Positions 51,245 to 60,960 are shown, numbered from the stretch's first letter. The stretch: 64,000 nucleotides of DNA from CAZZHG01 sp964653655 (GCA_964653655.1 CAZZHG010000006.1:1-64000), one strand, 5' to 3'. A program made the numbers and translations. The notes: a model not told the origin generated them from the sequence alone.

Positions 51245-53129
51245 AGAGCAAGAACCCCACCGTCGCGATTAATCCGAGTAAGAGCACGAACGAGTAAACC
51301 TGTACCGATCCCGTCTGCATCCCGCGCCCGGTCTCGGCGGCCAGCCGCGTGAACCGGCCGAAGCCGACGACGAACTGGTCGATGACCTTCACGTCGAAGA
51401 ATTTCCAGAGCAGCTCCGAAAGGGCGCGGATGGGAGCGATGACCGTCGCCTCGACGATCTCGTCGACCCACCACTTGTTCTCCATTCCCGGGTAGAGCGG
51501 GCCGGCGACACCGCGGGCGCGCTCGGCGTCGCCGCCGCGGAACCATTTGAGCCCGAGCCCGACCATGAGAAGGGCGATGGTGGCGCTGACGCCCATGAGC
51601 ACCCATTCCATTGAGTGAGCGTGGCCTTCGGCGAGCGGAATTTCCTTAAGCGCCGGTTCCAGCCAATGTTCGAGGGCGCTCGAATGGGGAATCCCGATGG
51701 CCCCGCCGATCACGCTGAGGACCGCGAGAATCAAAAGCGGCACCGTCATGGTGGCCGGGGACTCGTGGGCCGGATGGTGCTGGTCGTAGCGGGCCGTGCC
51801 CAGAAACGTAAGCGCGAAGAGCCGAGTCATGTAGAGCGCGGTGAGGGCGGCCGTGACCGCGCCGAGGACCCAAAGTCCCGTCGAGCCAAGCGGGCTTGCG
51901 AACGCTTTCCACAAAATTTCGTCCTTGGAGAAGAAGCCCGAGAACGGGGGAATACCGCAAATGGCAAGCCAGCCGGCGGTGAACGCCGCGTAGGTCTTCG
52001 GCATCGCGGTGCTGAGCCCGCCCATTTTTCGGATGTCCTGCTCCTCGTGCATGCCATGAATGACGGAGCCGGCCCCGAGAAACAACAACGCTTTGAAGAA
52101 CGCGTGGGTGATGACGTGGAAGACGCCCGCCGAAAAGGCTCCGACGCCGCACGCGAGGAACATGTAACCGAGCTGGGAAATGGTCGAGTAGGCGAGCACC
52201 TTCTTGATGTCGTTCTGGGCGATGGCGATGGTGGCCGCAAACAGCGCCGTGAGCGCGCCGACCGCCGAGATGACCGTCATGGCCGTCGGAGAAAGGACGA
52301 AAAGGTAGCTCATCCGCGCGAGCAGGTAGATGCCGGAGGTCACCATGGTCGCGGCGTGGATGAGGGCCGAGACGGGCGTCGGTCCCGCCATGGCGTCGGG
52401 CAGCCACAGGTAGAGCGGAAGCTGTGCCGACTTTCCGGTACAACCCAAAAAAAGCAGTAAGCAGGCCGCGGTCACGAGGGCCGGCTCGGTGGCTAGCGGC
52501 GCGGCCTTCAGCACCATGAAGTCGAAGCTTCCGAAGGTGTGAAAGAGCAGGAAGGACCCCAGCAGAAAGCCGAGGTCGCCGATGCGGTTCACCACGAAAG
52601 CCTTCTTGCCGGCCTTCGCCTTTTCCATGTCCGTGTACCAGTAGCTGATGAGCAGGTACGAGCAGAGTCCCACGCCTTCCCAGCCGAGGAACATCACGGG
52701 GAGCGAGCCGCCCAGCACGAGAATCAGCATCATCGCGCAGAAGAGATTCAGGTACGCGAAGAACTTGCCCGGGCTCTCGTCGTGGCCCATGTAGCCGATG
52801 GAATAAATGTGAATGAGCGTGCCGACGCCGGTGATGACGAGAGTGAAGACGGAGGAAAGAGCGTCGAGCCGGAACGCGAAGTCGATGTGCAGGCTGCCCA
52901 CGGAGATCCACGAGGCGTAGGACTCGTAGATGACTCTATGCTCCTCGCTCATGCCGTTGAGAGCGAAGAACCCCGCAAGGGAGCAGGCGAAGGAGCCGGC
53001 GAGAGCGGCGGTGGCGATGAGTCCCGGTACCGTCGCGTGAGCTTTGTGGCGGCGCTGGCCGAGAACGTACCAAAGCCCGTTAATCAGAAATCCCAGAAAC
53101 GGCAGCAGCACTATCGCGTGAACGAGCAT
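51231..53129 (-). CDS. nuoL: NADH-quinone oxidoreductase subunit L
   Basis: The 632-residue largest membrane subunit has WEGVGLCSYLLISYWY, GKSAQLPLYLWLPDAMAGPTPVSALIHAATM and NDIKKVLAYSTISQLGYM. A long C-terminal part is expected to carry the lateral helix that runs along the membrane arm (region around residues 520-590). It is of normal length. Confidence 0.97.
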   Translation of the reverse strand: MLVHAIVLLPFLGFLINGLWYVLGQRRHKAHATVPGLIATAALAGSFACSLAGFFALNGMSEEHRVIYESYASWISVGSLHIDFAFRLDALSSVFTLVITGVGTLIHIYSIGYMGHDESPGKFFAYLNLFCAMMLILVLGGSLPVMFLGWEGVGLCSYLLISYWYTDMEKAKAGKKAFVVNRIGDLGFLLGSFLLFHTFGSFDFMVLKAAPLATEPALVTAACLLLFLGCTGKSAQLPLYLWLPDAMAGPTPVSALIHAATMVTSGIYLLARMSYLFVLSPTAMTVISAVGALTALFAATIAIAQNDIKKVLAYSTISQLGYMFLACGVGAFSAGVFHVITHAFFKALLFLGAGSVIHGMHEEQDIRKMGGLSTAMPKTYAAFTAGWLAICGIPPFSGFFSKDEILWKAFASPLGSTGLWVLGAVTAALTALYMTRLFALTFLGTARYDQHHPAHESPATMTVPLLILAVLSVIGGAIGIPHSSALEHWLEPALKEIPLAEGHAHSMEWVLMGVSATIALLMVGLGLKWFRGGDAERARGVAGPLYPGMENKWWVDEIVEATVIAPIRALSELLWKFFDVKVIDQFVVGFGRFTRLAAETGRGMQTGSVQVYSFVLLLGLIATVGFLLYGIL

Positions 53130-53130
53130 G

Positions 53131-53442
53131 TCAATCCTTCAAGAGCCGCATGGCATCGGTGTCGACGGTCCTAGTCGTCCGGAAAAGCGCAATCACGAGG
53201 CTCAACCCGATGGCCGACTCCACGGCGGCGACGACGATGATGAAAAAGACGGCCATCTGCCCGGCGGTGTCCTGCAGGTGACGGGCGAAGGTCACGAACG
53301 TGAGGTTTACCCCGTTCAGCATGAGCTCCAGCGACATCAAAATGACGAGGAGGTTTCTCCGGACGAGAAGTCCCATCAGGCCGATGAAAAAGATTGCCGC
53401 GCAAAAGGAAAGCACGACCCAGGGAGGAACGGCCGCCATCAT
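53131..53442 (-). CDS. nuoK: NADH-quinone oxidoreductase subunit K
   Basis: The 103-residue subunit has three helices and the conserved acidic positions in SLELMLNGVNLTFV (Glu) and VVAAVESAIGLSLVIALFR (Glu), both part of the proton path. Two adjacent ATG codons overlap the nuoJ stop (ATGATGA); I give the first. Confidence 0.95.
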   Translation of the reverse strand: MMAAVPPWVVLSFCAAIFFIGLMGLLVRRNLLVILMSLELMLNGVNLTFVTFARHLQDTAGQMAVFFIIVVAAVESAIGLSLVIALFRTTRTVDTDAMRLLKD

Positions 53443-53990
53443 CGGGCGCCTCCCGACGGAGCGTCCAGCTTGCGCTTGGCGATGGAGACCGCTCCCACGA
53501 TGCCGGCGAGCAGTAGCGCGGACGTCAGTTCGAAGGGGAGCAGGTACTTTGAAAAGAGTTGCTGGGCCAGCACTTGGGTGTTCCCGCCGTAGGACTCGAT
53601 GTTTTCCGGCGAGAGATTGCCCGCACCCTTGCCGAGCGGCGTGTGCTTGAAGCTCCACACGAACGCCGTGAAAAGCATGGCGCAGCCGGCGATGGAAGCG
53701 AACCTCAGGCCCGCGTGGGCCCTTCCGAAATCGAAGGAGGGCGCGTCGGCGTTCAGCAGCATGATGACGAATACGAACAGCACCATGATGGCGCCCGCGT
53801 AGACGAGAATCTGTAGCGCCGCCACCAGGTGCGCTTCCAGTAGCGCGTAAATTCCCGCGAAGGAGAAGAACACGAGCACCAGGGCGAAGGCGCTCGATAT
53901 GGGATTGCGGCTGAAGACCACGGCCAGCGAGAACCCGATGGCAAGTGCCGCGAACACGTAGAAGAAGAGGGCCGGCACGGGCAAGCTCAC
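53439..53990 (-). CDS. nuoJ: NADH-quinone oxidoreductase subunit J
   Basis: This is a 183-residue subunit. I chose the GTG at 53990, which overlaps the nuoI stop (GTGA), giving a start VSLPVPALFFYVFAALAI. Conserved features are SRNPISSAFALV, the LEAHLVAALQILVYAGAIMVLFVFVIML helix (with the pi-bulge Tyr) and FELTSALLLAGIVGAV near the end. Confidence 0.94.
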   Translation of the reverse strand: MSLPVPALFFYVFAALAIGFSLAVVFSRNPISSAFALVLVFFSFAGIYALLEAHLVAALQILVYAGAIMVLFVFVIMLLNADAPSFDFGRAHAGLRFASIAGCAMLFTAFVWSFKHTPLGKGAGNLSPENIESYGGNTQVLAQQLFSKYLLPFELTSALLLAGIVGAVSIAKRKLDAPSGGAR

Positions 53991-54427
53991 TTGTTCCCCC
54001 TTTGGATGTCTAAGAACCCTTTGTCGTAGACCGTGCGGCGGGGCACGGCCATCTCGTAAATCGTAGACAGCTTGATGGCGTCTTCCGGGCAGGCTTCCTC
54101 GCACATGCCGCAAAAGATGCACCGGAGCAAATCGATCTCGAACTTCTTCGGATACTTTTCCTTCGTGTCGCCTTCGGAGGCCTCGATGTGGATGCAAAGC
54201 GACGGGCAAACCGTCGGGCAGAGCATGCAGGAAGTGCAGTTTTCGACGCCGCCGACGGACTTGATGTAGTGCTGGCCGCGGAAGCGGGGAGAGTAGCCCC
54301 GTTTCACTTCCGGGTACTGGATGGTCACCTTGCGCCCGAAGATGTGGCGGAAGGTGATGAGCAGCCCGCGCACGATCCCCAGGATGTACAGTCTTTGCAG
54401 GAACGCTTTTGACCTTCGGACCAGCAT
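53987..54427 (-). CDS. nuoI: NADH-quinone oxidoreductase subunit I (8Fe ferredoxin-like)
   Basis: The 146-residue peripheral subunit has two [4Fe-4S] motifs (CTSCMLCPTVCP and CIFCGMCEEACP) that hold clusters N6a and N6b, linking NuoG/D to NuoB. It ends RRTVYDKGFLD, a typical NuoI end. It follows nuoH by 1 nt. Confidence 0.97.
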   Translation of the reverse strand: MLVRRSKAFLQRLYILGIVRGLLITFRHIFGRKVTIQYPEVKRGYSPRFRGQHYIKSVGGVENCTSCMLCPTVCPSLCIHIEASEGDTKEKYPKKFEIDLLRCIFCGMCEEACPEDAIKLSTIYEMAVPRRTVYDKGFLDIQRGNK

Positions 54428-54428
54428 C

Positions 54429-55514
54429 TCAAATCACCCGAAAATAAATGAGTAGCCCCGTGACGAAAATATTCAGCAGCGACAGGGGAAGCATGACCTT
54501 CCAGCCCAAATCCATCAGCTGATCGTAACGGAACCGGGGCAGCGTCCAGCGCACCCACACGAAAAACCACATGAAGAAGGAAATCTTCAAAATCAGAGAC
54601 AGCGCCTGGAAACCGGCCCGGGCCCAGACGTATGCCTCGGGGGCGAACCCGAGATGATTGAGCAGGTACGGAAAGCCCGGCAGCATGTGCCAGCCGCCGA
54701 AATACAGAGACGCCATCAGACAGGAGGCCGTGAACATGTTCACGTATTCCGCCATCATGAAAGCCGCGAACTTCAGAGATCCGAACTCGATGTGATAGCC
54801 CGCGATGATCTCCGACTCCCCTTCGGGAAGGTCGAAGGGCAGGCGGTTCGTCTCGGCGAAGGCCGCCGTTAGAAACAGCAGAAAGCCGAGGGGCTGAACG
54901 AGGACGCCGAGCTTTGGAACGGCGTGCCCGGCCAGATAAAACCAAGTGGAACCTTGCCCCGCGACGATGGCGGAAAGCTCCAGGGAGGAAAACGTCATCA
55001 CGATGCCGATGATCGAAAGGCCGAGCGACAGCTCGTAGCTGATCATCTGAGAGCTGGAACGCAGCGACCCGAGAAGCGAGTACTTACTGTTGGAGGCCCA
55101 GCCTCCCATGATGATTCCGTAGACGCCGAGGGATCCGACGGCGAAAGCGTAAAGGATGCCGACATTGAGATCGGCGACCTGAAAGTGAAACGTGCTGCCG
55201 TCGGCCATCGGAATCGGGGCCGCGAAGGGAATGACCGCCGAAGTCATGAACGCCGGAATCACGCTCACCGAAGGGGCGATGGCGTAATAGAACTTGTTCA
55301 CGTGCCCGGGGATCGGGTCTTCCTTGGAAATCAGTTTGATGGCGTCGGCGATCGGCTGAAAGAAGCCGAAGGGTCCGATGCGGTTCGGGCCGAGGCGCAT
55401 CTGCATCCACGCCGAGCCCCGCCGTTCCAGCCAAAGCATGATCGGCGCGACGTGCAGAATCATGAGCGCGAGCACGGCGCATTTGAGGAGCACGATGAGA
55501 AGGGCGTTATCCAT
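54429..55514 (-). CDS. nuoH: NADH-quinone oxidoreductase subunit H
   Basis: The 361-residue membrane subunit has MLWLERRGSAWMQMRLGPNRIGPFGFFQPIADAIKL-type segments at the start (the quinone site region) and AAFAETNRLPFDLPEGESEIIAGYHIEF, the acidic loop at the junction with NuoB/D. It overlaps nuoG by 8 nt. Confidence 0.97.
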   Translation of the reverse strand: MDNALLIVLLKCAVLALMILHVAPIMLWLERRGSAWMQMRLGPNRIGPFGFFQPIADAIKLISKEDPIPGHVNKFYYAIAPSVSVIPAFMTSAVIPFAAPIPMADGSTFHFQVADLNVGILYAFAVGSLGVYGIIMGGWASNSKYSLLGSLRSSSQMISYELSLGLSIIGIVMTFSSLELSAIVAGQGSTWFYLAGHAVPKLGVLVQPLGFLLFLTAAFAETNRLPFDLPEGESEIIAGYHIEFGSLKFAAFMMAEYVNMFTASCLMASLYFGGWHMLPGFPYLLNHLGFAPEAYVWARAGFQALSLILKISFFMWFFVWVRWTLPRFRYDQLMDLGWKVMLPLSLLNIFVTGLLIYFRVI

Positions 55515-56907
55515 TCGCCGCCGCTCCCCGCTGATTCATCCACCGGGTCAGGATCTCGAAGAGCTGCTTCGATTCGCCCGGGGGCTTGATGGACGCCTTC
55601 AGCTTCTGCTCGGTGCCCTGGAAATTGACGATGGTGCCGTCTTTCTCGGCGAAGCTCGTTCCGGGAAGCAGGGCGCTGAGGCCCTTCGCCTCCGAATGGA
55701 AAAAGACTCCGACCCCTACGACCGGCACGCCCGCGATGCTCGGCAGCTCGGCGCGGCCGCCGCGGAAGATCAGAACCCCTTGGGTCCCCTTGTCGAGCTG
55801 CTTGTAACCGGTGAGCCCGAGCTTCTCGACGCCGTGAAGGTTCGAGGTCTTGCTCGTACGCTTCAAAATCTTGTCCTCGTCCTTGTCGTCGGCGGAGGAG
55901 GTGATGCCGGGCGTGCCGAAGTGAAACAGCGGCGAGCCCGGGAAGTTCTTCTCCGAGAACCGTTTGACCAGCTCGACTTCCTCTTGGGTGAGATCGCTGC
56001 CGACGAGGATCGTGAGCTTCTTTCCCTCGAGGAGTTTTACGGCGTGGGCGATGGAATGGTCCCAGGAGCCCATCACCGAGGGCACGATGACGCGCTCGGG
56101 GCTTCCGACGTAGTGGAAGTTGAAGCGGCCTTCGTCGCACAGCCAGTACTTGTTGATGGCCATGTTCGTGCGGGGCACGCAGCGGTACACGACGTCGTTG
56201 TCCTGATCCATGCGCATGTTGCAGCCGCGCGAGCAGCCTTCACAGACTGTGTCGGTCTTTTTCAGGTACCAAACCCGTTTGCGGAAGCGGAAATCCTTCA
56301 GCGTGAGCGAGCCCGTGGGGCAGATGTCGGCGTAATTGCCGGCATAGGCCGTCTGCAATGGCTTGTTGTCGACGGTGGTGATGGCCGTGTGGTTGCCACG
56401 CTGGATGGCGACCACTTCGCGGATTCCCGCGACTTCGTCGGCGAACCGGATGCAACGCGTGCAGTGAATGCAGCGGTTCATGTCCTTCTTGATGACCGGG
56501 CCCATGTCGTCGTCCTGGAACTCGCGGCGCTCTTCCGTGTAGCGCATGTAGGCGCTGCCGTACTTGAAGGATAAATCCTGAAGGTCGCACTCGCCCGCCT
56601 TGTCGCAGATGGGGCAATCGAGCGGGTGGTTGATGAGCAGAAACTCCATCGTGGATTTCTGCGCTTCTTTCACCTTCGGCGAAGTCGTGTGGACCACCAT
56701 GCCGTCCGTTGCCGGAGTCGAGCAGCCCGTCTGGAGCTTCGGCATCTTCTCGATCTCGACGAGGCACATGCGGCACTGGGCGACGACCGAAAGCCCCGGG
56801 TGGTAGCAGAAGTACGGAATCTCGATGCCGCCCTGGCGCGCGACCTCGATGAGGTTCGTCCCCGGCGTGAACTCGATCTCTTTCCCGTTGATGGTGCACT
56901 TAGGCAT
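55507..56907 (-). CDS. nuoG: NADH-quinone oxidoreductase subunit G, short form
   Basis: This subunit is 466 residues, against about 690-900 in most bacteria. All iron-sulfur ligands are kept: [2Fe-2S] N1b Cys34, 45, 48, 62; N5 His94, Cys98, 101, 107; N4 Cys146, 149, 152, 196; and an N7-type C-x2-C-x3-C-x27-C at 222, 225, 229, 257. After residue about 270 only about 200 residues of the molybdopterin-oxidoreductase-like domain remain, although the gene joins nuoH by overlap, so it is not a recent frameshift. It transfers electrons from NuoE/F to NuoI. Confidence 0.93.
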   Translation of the reverse strand: MPKCTINGKEIEFTPGTNLIEVARQGGIEIPYFCYHPGLSVVAQCRMCLVEIEKMPKLQTGCSTPATDGMVVHTTSPKVKEAQKSTMEFLLINHPLDCPICDKAGECDLQDLSFKYGSAYMRYTEERREFQDDDMGPVIKKDMNRCIHCTRCIRFADEVAGIREVVAIQRGNHTAITTVDNKPLQTAYAGNYADICPTGSLTLKDFRFRKRVWYLKKTDTVCEGCSRGCNMRMDQDNDVVYRCVPRTNMAINKYWLCDEGRFNFHYVGSPERVIVPSVMGSWDHSIAHAVKLLEGKKLTILVGSDLTQEEVELVKRFSEKNFPGSPLFHFGTPGITSSADDKDEDKILKRTSKTSNLHGVEKLGLTGYKQLDKGTQGVLIFRGGRAELPSIAGVPVVGVGVFFHSEAKGLSALLPGTSFAEKDGTIVNFQGTEQKLKASIKPPGESKQLFEILTRWMNQRGAAANG

Positions 56908-58159
56908 TGTGAGCTCCCGGGATCAGGGCTTCGAAATCGCCTTTGAACTTTTTTACGAAGCTGAGGACGGGACCCGCGGCGGCATCGCCCAGCGCGCAAA
57001 GCGTTTTGCCGTTGATGTTGTTCGCGATGTCGGTGAGCAGCGGCAAGTCCGAGGGCTTGCCTTTGCCGTCGAGAATCCGGTTGAAAACGTCTTCCATCCA
57101 GCGGCAGCCCTCGCGGCAGGGCGTGCATTGCCCGCAGGACTCGTGGGCGTAAAAGTGAGTGATGCGCCGGATGAGCTTTGCGACCGAGTAGCCTTCGGCG
57201 ACGACAATCATCGCGGCCGAGCCCATCATCGTACCGATCTTCTGCAAAGGCTCCACGTCGTAAATGACGTCTATTTCGGCGGCGGTCAGCACGGGCGCGG
57301 AGGAGCCGCCGGGAATGACCGCCTTCAAAGGCTTGTCGTGCAGGATGCCGCCGCACATGTCGTAAATGATCTGACGGATAGTCGCGGAGCCGGCCGCGAT
57401 TTCGTATAGGCCGGGCTTTTTCACGTGGCCCGAGACGCAGATGATGCGCGTGCCGCCGGACTTTTCCTGGGTGCTGAGCTTCGCGAACCATTCGCCGCCG
57501 TTACGCAGGATGTGGGGCACGGCCGAAAGCGTTTCCACGTTATTCACGATGGTCGGTCCGCCGAAGGCGCCCGAAATCGCCGGGAAGGGCGGCTTCACCC
57601 GGGGCTCGCCCCGTTTGCCTTCGAGGGAGTTGAGTAGCGCCGTCTCCTCGCCGCAAATGTAGGCGCCGGCGCCGCGGTGAACGGTTATGTCGAAAGTGTT
57701 TGAAGTACCGAAAATGTTTTTACCGAGGTAGCCGCGCTCGTAGGCTTCCTGAACGGCGGCGTTCAAAATCTTCGCCTCGCGCACGTACTCTCCGCGGATG
57801 TAGATGTAGCCCACTTGCGAGCCGATCGCGTGCCCCGCGATGATCATGCCCTCGATGAGAAGGTGCGGCGTGTAGCGCATCAGATCCCGGTCTTTGAAGG
57901 TGCCGGGCTCGGACTCGTCCGCGTTGCACACCACGTACTTGGGTTTGGTGGCCTGCTTCGGGATGAAACTCCACTTCATGCCGGCCGGAAAACCAGCGCC
58001 GCCCCGTCCGCGCAAATTCGCCTTTTTGACTTCGTCGATTACCGCGTCCGGCGCCATGGCGAGCGCCTTCTTTGCGGCCTCGTAGCCTTTCATCTTCTCC
58101 AAGTAGTAGGAGAGGGGCCGGCAAGCGTCTTTGAAATGCTGAATATAGAGTGTTTCCAT
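56900..58159 (-). CDS. nuoF: NADH-quinone oxidoreductase subunit F (NADH/FMN binding)
   Basis: I use the ATG at 58159 (METLYIQHF), whose A overlaps the nuoE stop; the longer open frame has no support. The 419-residue product has LRGRGGAGFPAGMKW (NADH/FMN), NADESEPGTFKDR, GAGAYICGEETAL (FMN) and ESCGQCTPCREG with a later Cys for cluster N3. It accepts hydride from NADH at the tip of the peripheral arm. Confidence 0.97.
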   Translation of the reverse strand: METLYIQHFKDACRPLSYYLEKMKGYEAAKKALAMAPDAVIDEVKKANLRGRGGAGFPAGMKWSFIPKQATKPKYVVCNADESEPGTFKDRDLMRYTPHLLIEGMIIAGHAIGSQVGYIYIRGEYVREAKILNAAVQEAYERGYLGKNIFGTSNTFDITVHRGAGAYICGEETALLNSLEGKRGEPRVKPPFPAISGAFGGPTIVNNVETLSAVPHILRNGGEWFAKLSTQEKSGGTRIICVSGHVKKPGLYEIAAGSATIRQIIYDMCGGILHDKPLKAVIPGGSSAPVLTAAEIDVIYDVEPLQKIGTMMGSAAMIVVAEGYSVAKLIRRITHFYAHESCGQCTPCREGCRWMEDVFNRILDGKGKPSDLPLLTDIANNINGKTLCALGDAAAGPVLSFVKKFKGDFEALIPGAHNA

Positions 58160-58632
58160 TATTTCAGCCCATTCAAGATGACGTCGAGCCGCTCGACGGA
58201 AAGATTTTCGTGGTAGTCGTCGTTCAGCATGATGGCGGGCGCCGTTCCGCAGGCGCCGAGGCACTCCTCTTCGATGAAAGTGACCTTGCCGTCCTTGCTC
58301 GTCTCGCCGCAGTCGACGCCGTACTTGCTCTTGCAGTGGGCGACGAGATCTTCGGCGCCCCGGAGCGAGCAGGAAACGTTCGTGCAGACCCGCAGGAAAT
58401 TCCGGCCGACCGGCTCCAGGTGATACATGTTGTAGAAGCTCGCCACTTCCCGGGCCTGGGCCGGGTGGATGCCGATGTAGTCGGCGACTTCGTGCAAAAT
58501 CTCCGGCGACAGCCAGCCGTGCTCTTCCTGGGCCGCGTGGAACGCGGGCAGCAGCAGGGCGACGCGCGTGGGATAGCGTGGGACCAGCTTGTCCATCTTT
58601 TCGTAAAACTGGTTTGAGAGAAGCTTGGGCAT
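58159..58632 (-). CDS. nuoE: NADH-quinone oxidoreductase subunit E
   Basis: The ATG at 58632 overlaps the nuoD stop by one base. The 157-residue thioredoxin-fold subunit has the [2Fe-2S] N1a ligands in CTNVSC and EEECLGACGTAP, and the usual VASFYNMYH before them. Length and order are normal. Confidence 0.96.
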   Translation of the reverse strand: MPKLLSNQFYEKMDKLVPRYPTRVALLLPAFHAAQEEHGWLSPEILHEVADYIGIHPAQAREVASFYNMYHLEPVGRNFLRVCTNVSCSLRGAEDLVAHCKSKYGVDCGETSKDGKVTFIEEECLGACGTAPAIMLNDDYHENLSVERLDVILNGLK

Positions 58633-59888
58633 TATCTGTCGAGCTCCCCGGCGATGATGTTGAGGCTTCCTATGGCGGCGACCATGTCGGCGATCTTCGC
58701 GCCCTCCACCATGGGCGAGAGGCCCTGGTAGTGGAATACGGACGGCCCGCGGATCCGCATGCGGTGGGACTTTGGATTGCCCCGGCTCACGATGTAAAAA
58801 CCCAGCTCTCCGTTGGCCGCTTCGAAAGTGGTGTAGGCCTCGCCTTCGGGCACGTTGAAGCCTTCCATGAAGAACTTGAAGTGATGGATCATGCCTTCCA
58901 TGGAATTGTAGACGAGATCTTTTTCCGGAATACGGGTGCGCTTGTCTTCCGCCCAGATGGGGCCGGGCTTGATGCGGTCGCAGCACTGCTCGAGGATGCG
59001 GAGTGACTGCCGCACTTCTTCCATGCGGACCAGGTAGCGATCGTAAACGTCGCCGCGTCCGCCGACCGGCACTTCGAACTTCACCTGGTCGTAGAACATG
59101 CAGGGCTGATCCCGGCGCAAATCGTGGTCGATGCCGGAGGCGCGCGCCACGGGTCCGCTGAAGGAATATTGCCGGCACTGGTCCGCCGTGAAAACGCCGA
59201 CCCCTTGGGTGCGTTTCGCCCAAATCTGATTGTGGGTGAGGATGGCGTCCATCTCGTTGATGCAGGCGCGGGTGCGTTTCACCCAGGCGCGGACGTCGTC
59301 TTCCCAGCCCGCCGGCGAGTCGTACATGAGGCCGCCGATACGCGTGTAGCTCGTCGTGAGACGCGCGCCGCAAAGTTTTTCGATGAGCGTGTAGGCTTCC
59401 TCGCGCTGATGAAATCCGTAGAGGAAGAAGCTGAAGGCGCCGAGATCGACCGCGTTGATGCCGATGCAGATGAGGTGATCGGTGATGCGCGCGAGCTCCG
59501 CGCACATCATGCGAAGCCATACCGCGCGCTCGGGAACCTGGATTCCCATCAGCTTTTCGACGGACATCGCGTAGGTGACGTTGTTGATGAGCGCCGAGCA
59601 GTAGTTGAGCCGATCGGTGAAAACGACGAACTGGTGATAGGTACGGTGCTCGCCGAGCTTTTCCTTCGCCCGGTGCGTGTAGCCGAACTCGCAGTAGGAC
59701 TTCTCGATGGTCTCGCCGTTGATCTTGGCGACCATGCGGAAAGCGCCGTGCATCGACGGATGCGTGGGGCCGATGTTGATGATGACGCGCGAGTCTTCCC
59801 AAAGATCGTCCGGATCGTGCTCGAACGAAAAGCGCTCCGGCGCCTGGGGCGTGAATTTGCTCGGCGGAGATTTGTCTCGGTCGTGCAT
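58632..59888 (-). CDS. nuoD: NADH-quinone oxidoreductase subunit D
   Basis: I use ATG 59888 (MHDRDKSPPS), overlapping the nuoC stop by one base. The 418-residue product has NIGPTHPSMHGAFR (His-Ser-Met-His at the quinone site), GYTHRAKEKLGE, RITDHLICIG and the C-terminal SLNIIAGELDR. It forms the quinone cavity with NuoB. Confidence 0.97.
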   Translation of the reverse strand: MHDRDKSPPSKFTPQAPERFSFEHDPDDLWEDSRVIINIGPTHPSMHGAFRMVAKINGETIEKSYCEFGYTHRAKEKLGEHRTYHQFVVFTDRLNYCSALINNVTYAMSVEKLMGIQVPERAVWLRMMCAELARITDHLICIGINAVDLGAFSFFLYGFHQREEAYTLIEKLCGARLTTSYTRIGGLMYDSPAGWEDDVRAWVKRTRACINEMDAILTHNQIWAKRTQGVGVFTADQCRQYSFSGPVARASGIDHDLRRDQPCMFYDQVKFEVPVGGRGDVYDRYLVRMEEVRQSLRILEQCCDRIKPGPIWAEDKRTRIPEKDLVYNSMEGMIHHFKFFMEGFNVPEGEAYTTFEAANGELGFYIVSRGNPKSHRMRIRGPSVFHYQGLSPMVEGAKIADMVAAIGSLNIIAGELDR

Positions 59889-60457
59889 TATTTCAGTCTC
59901 TCCGGGTCTGGCGGTTCGGGATCCGGAAACACCTGGTAACCGTCGAGCGGATAGTCTTTGCGAAGCGGAAAACCTTCCCAGCGGTAATCCATGAGGATGC
60001 GCCGGAGATTCGGGTGGCCGCGGAAACGGATGCCGAACATGTCCCAAATTTCGCGCTCGAGCCAGTCGGCGGCGGGCCATAGGCCCACAATCGTCGGAAT
60101 TTCTTCCTTCTCGCCGACCTTCGCCTTGATACGGAAACGCGGCCCGTGGGGTTTCATCGAGTAGAGGTTGTAGACGACCTCGAAGCGAGGCTCGCCTCCC
60201 TCGTCGGTCGCCGTCATGTCGGCGAGAAAATCATAGCCGGCCGATTTGAAGTGGCCGACGACTTCCGCGATCTTTTCGCGGTCGGCGTAAACGATGGGCA
60301 CGTCCGTCGGGTACGCGGGCGGCATCTTCACGTCGGTGATGGCGGAACCGAGGGCGGCCTTCGCCGCTTCAATCTGGCTCGTCCACGTGGGCGTGTGCTT
60401 CTCCCACCAATCGCCGTAAATGGTTTTGACCGGGGTGCGGATGTCGGTGTCCGTCAC
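59888..60457 (-). CDS. nuoC: NADH-quinone oxidoreductase subunit C
   Basis: The 189-residue subunit starts at GTG, overlapping the nuoB stop (GTGA). Landmarks are WPAADWLEREIWDMFGIRF and HPNLRRILMDYRWEGFPLRKDYPL. It is separate from NuoD here, unlike the NuoCD fusion of enterobacteria. Confidence 0.96.
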   Translation of the reverse strand: MTDTDIRTPVKTIYGDWWEKHTPTWTSQIEAAKAALGSAITDVKMPPAYPTDVPIVYADREKIAEVVGHFKSAGYDFLADMTATDEGGEPRFEVVYNLYSMKPHGPRFRIKAKVGEKEEIPTIVGLWPAADWLEREIWDMFGIRFRGHPNLRRILMDYRWEGFPLRKDYPLDGYQVFPDPEPPDPERLK

Positions 60458-60960
60458 GTCGCCCCCTCGACTCTCGCCGCGCGGATGCGGTGCTGGGCGT
60501 GGGTTTCGCCCTTTTTGATGCGTTTCTGCAGTTGCATGAGGCCGTAAAGAACGGCGTCGGGAGACGGCGGACAGCCCGGAATGTAAATGTCGACGGGGAT
60601 CACGCGGTCGATCCCTTGAGTGACGCTATAGACGGGAAACACGCCGCCCGAGGAGGCGCAGGCGCCGAAGGACATCACCCACTTCGGATCGCTCATCTGC
60701 TCGTACACATTCACCAGAATGGGAGTCATCTTCGCATTTACGATTCCCGCGACGATGAGAAGATCGCTTTGGCGCGGCGAGAAGCGGATGGCCTCCGCTC
60801 CGAATCGGGCCATGTCGTAATCCGAAGAGAGCGTCGCCATCATCTCGATGCCGCAGCAGCTCGTGCCGAAAGGAAGGGGCCACAGCGCGTTCTTGCGACC
60901 CCAGCTGAGGAAGTCGTCGAGGCGGGTGGTGAAAAAGCTGAGTGATCCGTCCTTGCCCAT
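60454..60960 (-). CDS. nuoB: NADH-quinone oxidoreductase subunit B
   Basis: I use ATG 60960 (MGKDGSLSF), 1 nt past the nuoA stop; a longer frame reaches 60996. The 168-residue product carries the N2 cluster ligands: the tandem cysteines in GTSCCGIEMM, Cys in SFGACASSGG and Cys in YIPGCPPSPDA. This is the terminal cluster that reduces quinone. Confidence 0.97.
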   Translation of the reverse strand: MGKDGSLSFFTTRLDDFLSWGRKNALWPLPFGTSCCGIEMMATLSSDYDMARFGAEAIRFSPRQSDLLIVAGIVNAKMTPILVNVYEQMSDPKWVMSFGACASSGGVFPVYSVTQGIDRVIPVDIYIPGCPPSPDAVLYGLMQLQKRIKKGETHAQHRIRAARVEGAT

